A DNA stretch of 64,000 bases from Parascedosporium putredinis (lineage: Eukaryota; Ascomycota; Sordariomycetes; Microascales; Microascaceae). The stretch covers positions 62,001 to 126,000 of the forward strand of contig CASHTG010000005.1 in the NCBI GenBank assembly GCA_949357655.1, written 5' to 3'. The position numbers and the translations under genes are program-made. Positions 32,980 to 46,031 of this stretch are shown here, piece after piece (within the stretch, counting starts at the first letter, position 1; each line of letters begins with the position of its first letter). The notes under the pieces were generated by a model. The model did no database searches, had not been told where the DNA came from, and saw nothing but the letters and a program-made list of their open reading frames with translations.

Positions 32980-35308
32980 CACCATCAGTCATAGCCTGCT
33001 TGGCATGTGCCTGGAACGAACGAAGAAGGGCTCAAGGGAAGAAAGAAGGCGGAAGAAGGAAATAGGATCAAGCTAAGAAAACAAGACGAGGAACCGCCGG
33101 ACGCAGCACAGAGAAAAAGAAAAGAGAAAAAGGAAGTACGTTGATACTTGTTAAACAGGCGGAATTGAGAGCCGTCGAGACGGGTGCTTGCACAGGTTCC
33201 CGTCAGGACAAGAGCCCGCTCCATGCATGTGCCGTGCCTTGCGTTGAATGCTGGACTGGGCGGGTGTCAACATTGAAGGCTCCCGCCGCCCAACAGACGG
33301 GGGACCGGCTTGTTGAAGGAATGAGCTAACCAGGGGCCAGGAGATGCACGTCCAAAGGATCAAGCCACGAGAAGGGGAAAAAAGAAGAAGAAAGGGGCTG
33401 CTTCCCTGCCAAACGAGTCAATTCGGTCGAGTTTTTCTTCTCTCTTGACACCGCCTTTCCGCAAGACGCGAGCCGGGAGCGAGGTCAACGCCTAAAACGC
33501 GCTCCGTCGAGACGCGTAAAGTGGTTCCTGTCGCCCCATCAAATCTCGTGTCAGGTTGTTAGTGGGATGGAGCCGTCTTTGAGGAACTCTTTATGATGAT
33601 GATGATGACACCGCCTATTCTTCAGGGGAAACCCGCTCCCGCCACATCTTTCGTCATCTAGCAATGAAAACACAGTAATAGAATGTTTCTTTTTCTTTTG
33701 TTTTCCTAGACCGCTCCCATCCCCTCCACTACCCCCCTTCGTTGCACTCGGTGTGGATCTCGTTCTCAAGGGTCCCACCACAGTAGCCTTTGTTCGTTGT
33801 CTCTCCACATCCCTCGTCTCTGCTACGCCGCCGTTGCATCACTCTTTGGACACGACGTCTGGACTCCCTAGGTCCCCGGAGCCCGACTCCGCCGGCGGGG
33901 TCTACCACGAGTGCGGAAAGGAATCATGAATGTTGCTAAAAGGGGACATGTTGGATGAACACGGCGGGAGGATGACTTCCAAGGCGCTCGACCTTGCCTA
34001 AAATTATGGCCTCGCGAAAAACGCCACGGCACCAGCATTCTCCCTCCCACTGAACACTTGGAATTTTGCACGGCGGGCAAGCTGAAGGGTGTGTTCTTGT
34101 GTCCCCCTTTCGCGCCCGACTCGCAAGAGGGAGGGTGGAGCACGCTAAAAGGGCGCTTCTCTGCTCTCTGGCGCCCGAGACTCCACCTTGCTAGAGATGT
34201 CCCCTTCCGCAAGCGGCTCTCTTCAGCCAGCTTCGGGGTTTCTTTCTTTTTCTTCGATGGAGGGGGGAACCAGCTCTGCAAACGAAAAAAAAAAATTCCC
34301 CCTTTCTAGAAATCCAGAGAGGGAAAGGATGGGGAGGGGGCCGCTGCGGATGCCTCCTAATCCTCCTTCCCAGATAGGCGTAGAGTTGATGGAGAAACCC
34401 CTCAGCTGCTCCATTTCGTTCGTCAGTCGTAATAGCGTGTGGCCGATCGAGGAGTAGAAACCACGCTGGCGGATGTGCTCCAAGCCAAAAGGGAACGGGC
34501 TTAACGCAAACCAAGAGGAACAGGTGGTCAGCTGGGCGCCACGGAGGCGTCGCCTTCCCGCGCGCGGAAATCACACCTCGATCTGACGAAAAGCAAGGGA
34601 GGAAGGAGAAAAGAGCCGAAAAAGAAGCAAAAGATAACAAAAATCGGTCAAAAAAGTAAAGAGACGGCCCGGAGGACCACCGGTCAGGGGCAGGCATGAT
34701 GGGTATATTTTCCCCAAGGGTAGCATTCGGACTGATATGATCTCACACTCAAACGAGGTTAGGTAGTATCAACCTCTCTTTTCTTTATTTTTTTCTCTCT
34801 TTACCCCCGAATTAGAACCCCAGGTCGCGTCTCGTGGGGACTGATTCGTCCTCTTATGCTTTTAAAAATGGTGAAGAATCCTTGCATATAGTGCAGGGCT
34901 CTTCGGGATGACTTTGTATGGTTGAGTGAGGTAATTGGGTATTTCGTGTCTATGAGGAAGATTTTATCTATGCTACAAGCCAAGAGGGCTAAAAAGGGAG
35001 GAAAAAGAAAGAAAAGAAATCAAGCGCGGCCAGATCTACCACTTGACGATCGATATCAAGACCAATATAATACAAGGGACGTGGTCTCCAACCAAAAAAA
35101 CGTTGCATCGAACGCGCAAAGCCAAGACCCCAGATCAATGCAAAGCATCATCGTCTCCACAATCATACCCAAGATTTCGCTTTTGCACATGCTTCTCTCT
35201 TCCCCTCCCCTGCTGCCGTGTCGGCGATCCCTCCCATTTCCAGATATCATACAGAAAAGAAGAAAAAAGAAAACAAAACACACGCCGAAGCTAGATTGAC
35301 CAGCCCGC

Positions 35309-37555
35309 TTACTCGCGCCCGGACGCGCGCGCCGCGCGAGCAGCCATCTTGTCTCGCTTCTTCGCACCCTTCATGCTTCGCCGCTGGTGCTTTGCAGGCG
35401 CGGCGCGGGACTTGTTGAGGAGATAGCCGTTCATGGGGCGTCGAGACCCGATGAAGCGGCCCTCTGGAGTGAAGACGTCGATGACGGGCCAACGAGCCCT
35501 GTCTGACGGCTCCTCGGTGGCTTGCTCGGCGGGCGGCGGCGGCGGCGGCTTCTTAGTTCGGCTGTCAGTCGCGCGCTCCAGAGCCTCCCAAGGGTCTGGC
35601 TCGCTCTGCTCCTCAGCCTCGGAGCTCACCACCTCCTCTGGTGGGGCTTCACGCTCCCGCCCCTCGTAGGGATAATCTTTAGTGCGGACCTGGGCGGCAA
35701 TCTCCACCCAACCGACGCCCTCGACGAGGATGTCGATGGCGAGAACTCTAAAGGCCAAGTCTTCCGGCTTAAACTTGAAGGCATCCTTTCGGGTCAGCGG
35801 GCCGGCTCTCTGCTTGGTCACGTCGTAGGCTAGCTCGAACGAGCCCGCACGTTCGATCTTACTGCCAGCCTCGGGTGTCGCGATGCTCTCCACAGAGAGG
35901 ACTCCCTCTTGCTTCTGGATGCTGATGGCTTTGGCCGTCGAGGTGACATGGGCCTCGAGCGGGGTGAAGGATGCGGCTAGGAATACCAGGTCGGGCGTCC
36001 TAGGGGTGAGCCTAATGAAGCCACCAAGCAGCAGGGACTGGCCAGGCTTGATCGACACCTGCTCCGCCTTGATGCGCTTCTTCATGACGAGAGACGAATG
36101 GTGCTCTGGCTGCACGTATTCTTCAATTTCGCTGCGGGCGATACCAGGTAAGTCAATCAACTCTCCTTTGCCACCACCAAATGGAATACGGATTGGAGAC
36201 GCCGTGGTGCCTGGTAGATGCGAGACGGTTGGCATGGCCGGGAAGTCAGTCTCGGGTCTCGCTGGTGGTAGCCACTCTCCAATGTCGAGCTCATCGGGCC
36301 GTTCGACGAGGGGATCCGCTAAGCTCGCCTTGAGTTCGCGGAGGGCCGTCTTATCGAGGGGTAACCCGGCCGGCTTGTCGTTGCGCATGTGGCCCTTGGG
36401 AAAGACGGCGCTGAACAAGCTGCTCTTGCCAACGTTCGCCTTGCCCACCATCCAACCAGCGCCTCCTCGTTCGAAGATTTGCTTCTTCAAGCTCGTCGTC
36501 CACCACCCACGGTTCGCGCTCACGCAGACGACGTTGCCGAGCCTGACCCGCTTACCCACGCGGCCAAGCGCGTCCCGTAGAACGTCTCGTAGGTAAGGCA
36601 TCAGAGCGTTGACCTGGGCCTCCTGAGGGGCCAAGAGGTCGCTTCGCGTGATGATGAAGCTCATGTCGATCCTGCGGTTGCCGTAAAACTTGCCCTTTCG
36701 GGAACGTCGGTTTTGCGAGCGGAGGTTGACATCCCCAACGAGTGCGTTGAGCCTGGGAATCAAGGACATGGGGAAATCCGCGGCATCGATGAGGTGGTAG
36801 ATGTGGTTGTATTTATGAGGCGATTCTTCAATGATTTCAGCGATCGAGTGAACACTGGGATGTAGAATAGGTGTGCCCTTGCTATAGTGCGTCAGATCTT
36901 GACACCGTTCGCAGACCGGCGGCGGCGGTTCTGTGGCATCTAGCACGACGAGAGAAGAAGAAAAAAGTTAGTATTTTTTGTTCCTTGTGCACCGTAGAAG
37001 ATGAATGTGCACATCTCTGACGACGCGGAACGATAAACGTACTTTTAGTATCGGGCTCCGGCTCAGCCCTTTCAGGAATGAGGTCTTCCCTAGATAGTCC
37101 AAGTGCTTCTAATTGCGCCGGGTCAAGATTCGCAAGGGTAGCCTCTACGACCTGATCCTCCGCCGTAGCCACATCAGCCTGCTCCCTCGCTCGCTTCTTC
37201 CTCGGCTCGACGAGCCCCAAGTATTCGCGTACAGCCCGGCGCTCGAGGTTGAAGTAGCCAGCCTGCGTGGAGTCGGCGGTCTGCGTAAAAGCTCCGCACC
37301 CGGTGCACTGGAGCGGCAAGCGCCTCAGCGCGGTCTTCTCGGCGGGGGTCGGAGTCGGGCGCGGCCGGTTCTTCCTTGCGTGTGGAATAAACGAATAGAT
37401 GGTATACCGTGTGATAGGGGTGTCGCTATGGCTGTGATGGTCCCGGTATGGGTGTAGGGTCGGAGAGGAGTGAGGCGCGGTAGAGGGGGTATAAGTGGCG
37501 ACCGGTTTAGCTTGACGACCGGCCGCATACGACGAGATATCAATGCGCGGTGCAT
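35309..37555 (-). CDS. GEP3: Gep3-type circularly permuted mitochondrial GTPase (YqeH family)
   Basis: Homologue of yeast Gep3/Mtg3, a factor for mitochondrial small ribosomal subunit maturation. Exon 1 runs 37043-37555 and exon 2 36939-35309, with a GTACGT...CTAG intron. The N-terminus is Arg-rich and mitochondrial-like. A four-Cys zinc site is formed by CTGCGA and CERCQ. GTPase motifs occur in permuted order: the G4-like TRSDLL first, then the P-loop GKANVGKSSLF, then G3 DLPG, with RIDMSFIITRSD and VSANRGWW (G5-like) matching YqeH relatives. One base is missing near 37360. Corrected length is 714 residues. The C-terminus has a PPPPPP stretch and a basic tail (MKGAKKRDKMAARAARAS). The yeast name is given by family likeness. 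Confidence 0.88.
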
Positions 37556-38086
37556 TGTGTGACTTGGAGGGTTACCTCATAATAAGGCTTTCTCGGTATC
37601 CGTCGTGGGTATGCCAGATTAGCTGGGCAATGCTGGCGGGTTGTCGTGGTGGTTTGGGTGCAGATACAAGCTTGTCGATTTTAGCTAGTTAATTTTTCGT
37701 CTTTCAAAGAAGCTGTCGCGAGCTTCAACTCGGGAAGAAGAAAAATCCAATGCAGTGATTTAGCACGAGCACGTGCCACTGAATTTCCATTGTGAAGTGA
37801 CTAGCGCTGCTTCAAGTTTTTGGTGCTCGCGGCAGGTTCCTCCAGGGTTTGACTCCAGATTCCCACGTCCCCAATTGGACGGACCAGGACCATTAGCACA
37901 GACGCGACCATCGAGCCATCCACCATCAATTGATCAACGACCCGCCGAGAATTTTCCCTAGCAATCTGAAAGGGCAATCGAGAAAAAAAAGCCCGTCACC
38001 ATCAACCACCACAACGGCCCATTGAAGCGGCCACGACATCTGCTTCAACGAGACCTAACACAGGAGCCAATGCTCCAATCGCCACA
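37556..38086. promoter_or_regulatory. Divergent region, GEP3 / mL61
   Basis: 531 bp between the divergent start codons of two mitochondrial-ribosome genes. No convincing open frame is present. Promoters of both genes are expected here. A CCAAT sits near 37747 and an ATTGG near 37873, but no ordered arrangement is apparent. Confidence 0.4.
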
Positions 38087-38960
38087 ATGACCGGAGTAGC
38101 ATCAAGATGGAATAAACTGCACAGAGTACGTCCCGTTGCCTGTTCCCACCTCCTCGTTGACCATGGACAGTAAAAGCTAACCTGAAGAACCTTCATAGAG
38201 AGTAAATGATCCCTCTCCCGTCTACGCCCAAGCTATTGTCGCGAACGCTAGCGCCCCCTTTCAAGCTCCTACTAACCCTCACAATCAAAGATTCTCAATC
38301 TCCGGGTCGGCCCAGGCGCCGCGGTGCTTCCCAACACCATCACCAGGATACACCTCGAGTTCGCGAGCAAGGCTGGCGCGGGACATGTCGGCCCCAGGTT
38401 CGTCCACCCCGTGGGAAAACTCGTGCTTCCTCTTTTCTTTCCCCCTACACTCCAAGATTCCAAAAACACTAACCCGTGCACCTCTCGCGCCGTTCCCCAT
38501 CCTCTAGAAAATTCTGGCAAGACTGTGTCCGCCGCCTCAAGTACCACAACCCCGCCGTCCCCATGATCATCAACCGCACCACCTCCGCCGACGGCCCGGC
38601 CAAGATGACGCTATACTTCAAGAAGCCCGACGCCCAGACGCCCGCCGATGCTCCCGCAGTTCGCATCCAACCCAACTCCTCCGGCGTCGGCTCCTCCGCC
38701 GCTCAACCCCCGCCTGGGATGAGCGTGTTGTCGAGCTTGACATCAAGGGCAAGCGCAGCGACGCTATCCTCGACGTCTTTATGCGCGAGACCAGTGCCGA
38801 GCCCGTCGCCCCGACCCCCGAGGAGGAAGAGGCTTTCGCCCAGTTCGAGAAGCTTGACAAGCTCGCCGACTATGACCGCACCCGCATGAAGAAGATGCTC
38901 GACGAGGAGAGGAAGGCCAAGGCAATGTTGAGGAGGGCAAAGGCTGGCGCTTCTGCCTAA
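38087..38960 (+). CDS. MRP49: Mitochondrial large-subunit ribosomal protein mL61 (MRP49)
   Basis: Fungal mitoribosome protein of the L51/S25/CI-B8 thioredoxin-like family. Three exons: 38087-38125 (MTGVASRWNKLHR), 38291-38397 and 38508-38960. The introns have GTACGT and GTTCGT donors. The first intron ends in AAAG after a CTAAC branch site, slightly unusual. The spliced core reads ILNLRVGPGAAVLPNTITRI, HLEFASKAGAGHVGPRKFW and CVRRLKYHNPAVPMIINRTT, which is diagnostic. One base is missing near 38712 in a C-rich run. After correction the C-terminal ERVVELDIKGKRSDAILD and a charged helix follow, giving 199 residues. The frame through exon 1 fits exactly, which supports the short first exon. Confidence 0.87.
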
Positions 38961-39316
38961 GGGGTGACAGTTTCTGGGAGATGACCAAGGGTTCCGAGAG
39001 ACGGTAGCCACCTTTGGGAAAGAGGACTCAGGCATGGGGAACTTGGATGGCTAGGATTCCAATCCCACCCCCTTCAATCTGTATCATATATTGTAGAAAA
39101 AGAATAGAGCGAATAGGATAACCCACCCCATAGTGACATTGGCAAGCCGCTCCCCGATCTTAAATGCAAGTTGCGATATTGGAGTGACACGCTCATCATT
39201 CATTGGACATGCTTCCGATTCACCCGAAAACCTCAGTCCTCGAAACGCCCAACGCCCAACATCCGGGTTTCGAATCTATTGATACTACTCATACTACTAC
39301 ATTTGGCGAGAAAGCT
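38961..39316. other. Shared 3' region, mL61 / HECT gene
   Basis: About 360 bp between convergent stop codons. There is no gene; only the two 3' untranslated regions are expected. Confidence 0.4.
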
Positions 39317-42300
39317 TTATCGTAAGCCGAATCCCTCGCTCTCGTAGACTGCCGTCCACACCATCTTCTCCAGCTTCTCCCTCGATCCGTATCTGTACAA
39401 GACAATCTTGTTGAAGCATGTCCGCGCAATAGGGAACCGGTCGCAATCCTCCCCCAGGCACCCCACCTTGATCTTGACCGACGACGCTCCCATGGCCGGA
39501 ATCCTATCGCTACCCGTGATGAACGAGAGCAGTTTGCGCTGGTCCGCTGGAGCAGCCTCAGCAAGAGTCTGCCAGAACCAGCCCACCGCGGGTTCGGATT
39601 CGGCAGGCTGTTCCGTGCCCCAATCCTCGTACTCCGCAACGCTCTTGAGCGCGTCGACGTTGAGCGCCTCGGCGGAGCCACGGACGAGGAGCTCAATCTC
39701 CTCCGGGCGGAACATGCTGAGCGCATTCCCACCGCAGACTGTGAAGAAACCGCGCTTGAACGGTTCAAACTGCCTACTCACGGAGACGTCCAAGATATAT
39801 CTCACGTAGAGGTTGACATATTCCCGGCGATTTTCGTTTGTGACAGGCCGGTCTGCACCCCCGGTAGAAGGGGCACCTGAATAGTCGATCCATACTTTTC
39901 CATGCCGATAGCGAAGTCGAGGCCAAAGGTGCTCTCCACGTCACCGTCGTAGTCAAGAAGTTGCTGGAGTCCCTTGGCGAGACGTGGTCTGAATTCGGCG
40001 AGATCGGCGAGACCGTAGCTCAGCAGCGGCCGGGGATGCGCCGCCGAGCCTGGGGCGGGAGCTGGTCCTGTAGCCAACAGTTTCCGGAAGGTGAAGGGTG
40101 GTAAGGGTATGTCCAAGATGGTCGAATTATAGATAGCAAGCCCCATGACGACGCCAATGAGGAAAAACTGATCAGATGTCTCAAAAGAATGGGGATTAAA
40201 GTAACAGTATCCTGACTCCTCGTCGTAGACAAACATGCCTGCTTCGCGGTTAGCAGACTTGGCCACCCCAAGACCAAGACATAAAGAGAACCAAGACTTA
40301 CCATTGTCCAAGTTGAAGACCTCCCGAATAAGGAGTAAAAACCACTCTTTTCGTAGGCCACCATGATCAATTCCCTCCTCTCCGGAAAAGGCTATACGGA
40401 GGCTCTTTTTGATATCTTCGCTGCCGCTGCCGATGATTTCGCTCACTCCGGTAAGGCTGTCTTCCACAAGACAATCTCGGCGAATGCGGAGGATCCAATA
40501 CTGGTTCACGTTCTTCCGGTTAAGGATGCTATCGAAGAACGCGTCACGCGCTTTAGTGAGCATCTGCCGTTTGGCTTCGTGCTCCATCACCCGTATCTTT
40601 GCCGCTATGCTAAGGAGAAAAGGATAGTGGCAAAACGAGAACCCCGTTTAGCCTCCCACATCTTGAGGTCCGCCACGAGATCGGCAGAATCTGCAAGGGA
40701 GACGTAAAAGTCGCTCGTCGGAAGGATCTGGTTATGAGTCTGAATATGTCCTCGAGACATGGCAGCCCCCCTTTGCTAAATCCGGTGCTGAAGCCGCTGC
40801 GAGGGACTCCTTCTTCGATACGGGAAGATTATTCGCCGCGAAGAGGAAAGCCATTACACGAGCGGCCGCCCGAACTTGCCAGTCGTCACGGCTCATCGTC
40901 CATGCAGTTGGGACCTTGGTCGTCGGTGCGGCGCCATCGCCGATGGCTGCATGAAGGACGGCGGCAGTTCGATGGCCGCTCTCTAGGCTAGGCACGAGTC
41001 CGTTGGTGATATCTATTTTTGTTTCCGGCTTTGCGCTGAATTGCCGAAGAAGGCGGTAGGTGAGGAACCCCGAAACGAGGTCCTTAATTTGCTTGAAGTG
41101 GTTTCTTGGAAGCCTTGCAAACCAAGAGATGACATGATTATGGCATAATATCGAGGATTGTGAGAGCAGTCCAAGGATACGCTTTACAATTCCAGGATGC
41201 TGGACTGAAACTGCTTGAACATACCCGGCCCTGGGCGGTGACGATCGGGGGCCGTGAGCGATGGCGCTCTCAGAATTGGGTGATTGCAACCAGCCTCGAA
41301 ACACGCGGGGATTTGGGTAGAGCAGCGGGTTCTGAAGGATGATTAGAAGAAATCGTAAACTATCGGGTTCTGATATGGGGCGGCCCGGTCGCTTGAGGAG
41401 GTCGTCGGTAGATTTTAGGAGTACCCTTTGAACATGCACCTGCGCCGTGAGGAGCTGGATCTCCAGGTCTCGTAGTTTTTGCTCCGAGAACAAGCATTGC
41501 CACTCTTCTGGCTTTTCAGAGATGAGATTATCGTACGCACTCCTCCATCCCTCGGCGGCGCTGATTACGGTATTGTACCAATCTTGGAGATCTTCCCAGT
41601 CCAGATGAGGCGATCTATGGGATACCCGAGATCGCGAAATCTCTTGTCTCTGTGAAGCGGCTCGTCGGACAAAGTATCCATCCTGCCCTCCACTCCACCA
41701 AGCCCCATTCTCAGCAATGTCGCCAACCAACAGCATCTTGGGGTCGAGCTGAGCAATCGCAGGTTCAGTGGGAGCCGATTCACGCCTGCGGTGAGTGGTT
41801 GCTTGTGAGTTTGTGGGTCGGCTGGTAGACCGCCCTGGCGGCGCAGGTTGTCGGCTTGAGAAGGATGAGTTTAAACACTCAAAAGAGTTGAAACAGGCGG
41901 TAATGTAGTCTTCAAGAGGCTTAAAAGCCTTTGGAGGCGGCGGTTCAGGGGACGAGGTCGACCACGGGGCCTTCGGTCAATACTTCCTCTGGATGCAAAC
42001 TCCAGAGATGGACGCTCGGGAAACGAGGACGAATACGAACGCAGGTCGGTGGGTCCTTGGCTTCCGGACCGAACAGGAGTGAGGAGAGACTCATCAAACA
42101 CGTTGGTGGGGAGTAGCCGGGAGATGCTGGTACACGGTGTACCGTACGTTGCGGGTTCGGGCGAATGGGAATCGGGGGTACCAGACTTCTGGGGTGGTTC
42201 AACAGCAGGTAACTTCATATCCCCACCATGGAAAGGGTTCAAGTCAAAAGTATGTCGGCGCTTGTCAGCATCCTCAAAAGCTGACTTGAGGAAAGAGTAC

Positions 42301-42995
42301 AGACATTGGCGGACAAGGAGTTTGGTATGGCATGTTGATATCGGCTTGGCTGGGGACAGGGTAGAAGAGGATGCCGAGTCTTGCAACGGGGGCGTGGGGA
42401 TGCTCGGCGAGGTCGGCGAAAGCTGGCCTCCACTGAACGCAGAGGCACGAGGCCATCCTGTAGGGCCTTCTCTCACTTCCGGCGGGGGCCTTGGAACCAA
42501 GTCATTGATCGTGATACACACCGTACAGCGAAAAGTCTGTAGTTCTTTGGGCCAGCTCGTTTTGGAACCGCATGTCATGCAATATCCCGACGCAAAGTCC
42601 TTGCTCGGATTGTGACCATGCTGGGAGCGGTGTGACGGCCTACGGGACTTTTCTTTGGAGTATCGGGGCGCGGAGTTGTCCTCTTCCTCGTCACCGGGAG
42701 ACGACGTCTCGTCTTCTTGATCGTCTACCTTTTTCTTCTTATTGCCAGTAAAGAATGAAGGGAATGGGTTGCTCAGGGACCTCGAATGCTGGGGTCGCCG
42801 CTGAGGCTTCCGGCTCTTAGAAGGATGAAAGTCCGACTCTGAGGAGTTCGGATCATATGGGTGATCCGCAAACTTCACGGGCCGCTGTTGGGCGTGCGAT
42901 CTCAGTGCCTCGGGCGGGAGGACCGAAGAAGTACCAGCGGCCACGGCCGCCTCGCCCGCCGCATGTGAATCCCGCCTAACCGGCCACGGGCCCAT
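39317..42995 (-). CDS. HECT-type E3 ubiquitin ligase, fungal HUL4-like
   Basis: Transfers ubiquitin through a catalytic Cys thioester. The N-terminal half is basic, Ser-rich and disordered, with a Cys4 zinc-ribbon-like motif (GYCMTCGSKTSWPKELQTFRC, then TVC). A middle domain (LEDYITACFNSFECLNSSF, LLVGDIAENGAWW) matches fungal HECT ligases. The HECT domain starts near LTKARDAFFDSIL and contains FSGEEGIDHGGLRKEWF, NPHSFETSDQFFLIG and, near residue 1,173, the catalytic Cys in TCFNKIVLYRY. The final residues are SEGFGLR. A 63-nt intron at 40239-40301 is in phase and has no stop. Errors: missing bases near 41945, 40632 and 39845, one extra G near 40768. Corrected length is 1,205. I chose the ATG at 42995 (MGPWPVRR); another in-frame ATG lies 15 bases upstream. 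Confidence 0.9.
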
Positions 42996-45900
42996 TCCGG
43001 CGACAACCATATCCTACGTGGATATCAATGGCGGAAAGTGAGAAGCGGTATAGGGAGAAGCCGTTGGGCCGCCTTGGCCCACCCATCAAAAGATTATAGG
43101 AATATCCGATACCGACAAGAATGTTGGCGGTTGGCCTCAGTTGCTTACAAGACGTAGAGGAACAAGCGACCAAGGCAAGCCGGATTCAGAACTCTGCTAT
43201 GTCCGATATAAGTCGATGGGGGAGAAAGAGCACCGAGGTGAGGCCCAGTTGAATACCACACCGAAAAGAGATGGATGACTACCGCCTCAGGCGCTCACTG
43301 CAGAATGAGCCAGACGGGTACTCCGTGAAAATTGCACGAGATACTGTCAAAAGTATGGCCCGACCACGATCGCGACTGTAGTCAAAGGCCGTTGATATCT
43401 GTTTGTCAAAGGCCGCTTAAAATGAACATTAATAGGGGCACATTAGGCCTCCCGGCGAGAGACGCGAGGTTAGGAAGAGCGGGGGCGGCACTCCCAGGGG
43501 CTGGAGGTGAAATGAAGTGGAAATAGATTCGACGAGAGGGTTGCCGGAAAGGGCTCCAGTGCTTCACACTACCGATGTCATAGAACCACCTGGGACCCTG
43601 ACATAGGAAACAATGGAGAAAAGCATTCCTGATGATTAATAGGGTGTGTTTGGTTTTCTAAATGATCAAACAGGAAGGGAATGATAGAATATCCACAGTC
43701 TTGATGAGGGGGTTCAGGCTAGGTGCAAGAAAAGTATTAGTGGCCGCCTAGCCCCAGACCTACTTGTATTGAAGAAAAGAGGAGCTAGAAATGTGCCCGA
43801 TTTGGGAGAACGAGGCGGGCCGTTGGCGATGGCGAGTCAACAAATTATCAATGCAGTTCGGGAATTTGCATCCCCTGACGAAATCGGAACAAAGACCCAA
43901 CCCTCAAGATTGAAACTCGAGAAGCTCGGATGCTTATTTGAAGGTTCGTGATTACATGCGAAGTATCGGTACTTCCATGGAGCACAAGAATAATTAGCAG
44001 GCTGCATTATTGTCACAAGAACGCAGCGAATTGTTCTTTCCCTCTGAAGGACGTCCCAGCTCCAACGTCCGGTGGGAAGGAACGGTACAAGCTGCAATAG
44101 ACCGTTAGATATTCCCCAGACTTGACCAACGAGCGCCGCCCAGTCATTCAGCCCTAGCAACGGGCGTTGGGATGGGCCTGGTCTAATACCATATTCCTTG
44201 CACCCGAAGTCCTGGTGGCTTCAGCTCGAATGCCTGTGCAGTTTCCTGAAATGAATGGCCAATATTTAGAAGAAAAAACATATTAAGCAACCGGGTCTTT
44301 GCATCTCGCACACTATTTTCCAACTTTTTGTACCTCGGTATGTGAAGTTCAATACCAATATCAACCTACGTATCGGTGTATATCGTGAGGCTTGCCTTCA
44401 CAGACAGACCGCTGCCTCACTGTACACTATATCTAGCTTACAAGTATAAGTAAGGCCCATCGACGATAGACTTGCCTTATTTGAACCAGAGGACACACAT
44501 TGACAAATGTAACGCATACGAAGATCTCGTTCTTCGAAACGTGTCGCTGAAACCGTACAACCTCGTATTTCACGACCACACCTCGTTATACCCGACCTTG
44601 AGAAAAAGTGCCACCCAGGTTCCAGCGCAACCATGTCGAGATCGTGCGCCGGCTGAACCATTAGTGACATCTCTTTTCTCCCCTCCCCCGGGCCCCTTGT
44701 GTCTTGCATCACCCGGTTTTCTGTTGCAAGAAGCCTCACCATCATGCTCAGACAAGGCCACTACGTCGACGGCCTCATTCACTTTCCCTGCGATGATGTG
44801 ACCCACAGTGACTAGAATTTCACTCCTTGTGTCAAACTCGTAAACCCCGACAACCTGTATTTTCTTGAGTCATGACTCTCAGGTTTCGGCCAGAATGATG
44901 CTCACCCCGCAAAGGAAGATGGATACAACTGCATGTATTAATATTCCAGCAAATCGGGCCAAACGGCCCAGGGAACATTTTTCTCGAATCCATACTAATG
45001 GCTAATGTTGGCGACAATTATCGTTCTCTATGAAGTGTTTTTTGACCAAGAGCGTCATATGAAGCCTTTTGCGGAATAGAAAGACGTAATTGATTCCGCA
45101 AAGTTAGAAAGCCTGATCCCTCGCGAACTTTCACGCGTGACGTCCATGGTCCGCTTGCCAGACCTGGGCTCTTTAGTCACTGACACCTCACTCGGGATAT
45201 GATATTCAACATCTTGGGTCGTCCCTGTTAATCCCATGATAGGCAAGGTAGAGGATCACATCTTGTTCCCAAGGCCATACTTTATAACCCCTGGTGTCAC
45301 TATGCTCCTATGTTTGCACTCTTGGCCTTTGCGGGATATTTGTCGACGAGACTCAAGGTTAAGCCGTAGTAGCCTCACTTGTTAGGTCCGTCTTTCGAGA
45401 TGGAGTCACTAGCACCAAGCTCTGCCACATGTTTGGGAGAACCTGGTATACTAGCGTTTTGTGAATTAGATAGCCAGCCAAATTGAGCCCATCACAGACG
45501 GCAAGAGGCGAATCTAGCAGAACATATGAAGCACAATGCAGAAAACAGGCAGCCAAGGATGGAATGATGCATATGAACGTCGTAGTTTGTTAAAGGATTT
45601 TTCCACGAGTACAGCCTATGTCACCACGTACGCCTGTTTCCCCATGAGCTACAGAGCAACCTTAAACCTGGTTTCAAAAGTCTAATGCGGAATACGACTC
45701 AGGAACCCCATCCCTTCGCTTTTCCTTCCCAGACGGCAACAATGCACTCGAGAAGTCCGAACGCATCCATAATTTTTCTTCATTTCAACCAGAGAGGGTG
45801 TCATAAAACCATGCACGTTATGATGGTATTCCTGCAAGGTAGGCAACGCAAAGACGTTTCGTTCGGCGGGAGCATAGTCAAGTTTAGAATGGCGGACTTG

Positions 45901-46031
45901 ATTCGGGGCCAGGCCAACGACGGTTATGCCGTATGCGCCAGCGACTATTTTGGATGCTTCTAATGACGGAGTTGAGGAAAAATCAACCAAGCCTCGAGGA
46001 TACGCCGAACAAAGAAATTTGCTTTTTGCCT
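42996..46031. other. 3-kb gene-poor region between HECT gene and eS10
   Basis: No supported gene. Open frames are short; the longest (45682-45990, minus) is about 100 codons and has no family likeness. The DNA is somewhat AT-rich towards 44,200-45,700. It holds the HECT gene promoter and the eS10 3' flank. No transposon or tRNA was recognised. Confidence 0.45.

Larger units (their letters stand above)
27927..35308. other. 7.4-kb gene-poor region
   Basis: I could not support any gene here. No open frame exceeds about 170 codons, and those present have low-complexity or shadow-like translations. Contents seen: a purine-rich tract with A runs at 28447-28680, a (CA)n microsatellite at 30973-30997, a hairpin at 32956-32979, a purine-rich tract at 33005-33140 and a short (GAT)n at 33593-33609. 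It lies upstream of the DENN gene and downstream of the Gep3-type gene. It could hold non-coding transcripts, long untranslated regions or old decayed sequence. No transposon protein remnant or long terminal repeat was recognised. Confidence 0.5.

Noticed and set aside
34191..34697. 168-codon minus-strand open frame in the gene-poor block
   Set aside because: Phe/Ser/Pro-rich low-complexity translation of a purine-rich strand; no domain or splice pattern.
45682..45990. 102-codon minus-strand open frame near eS10
   Set aside because: It resembles no known family, is short, and sits in the 3' flank of eS10; kept as intergenic.
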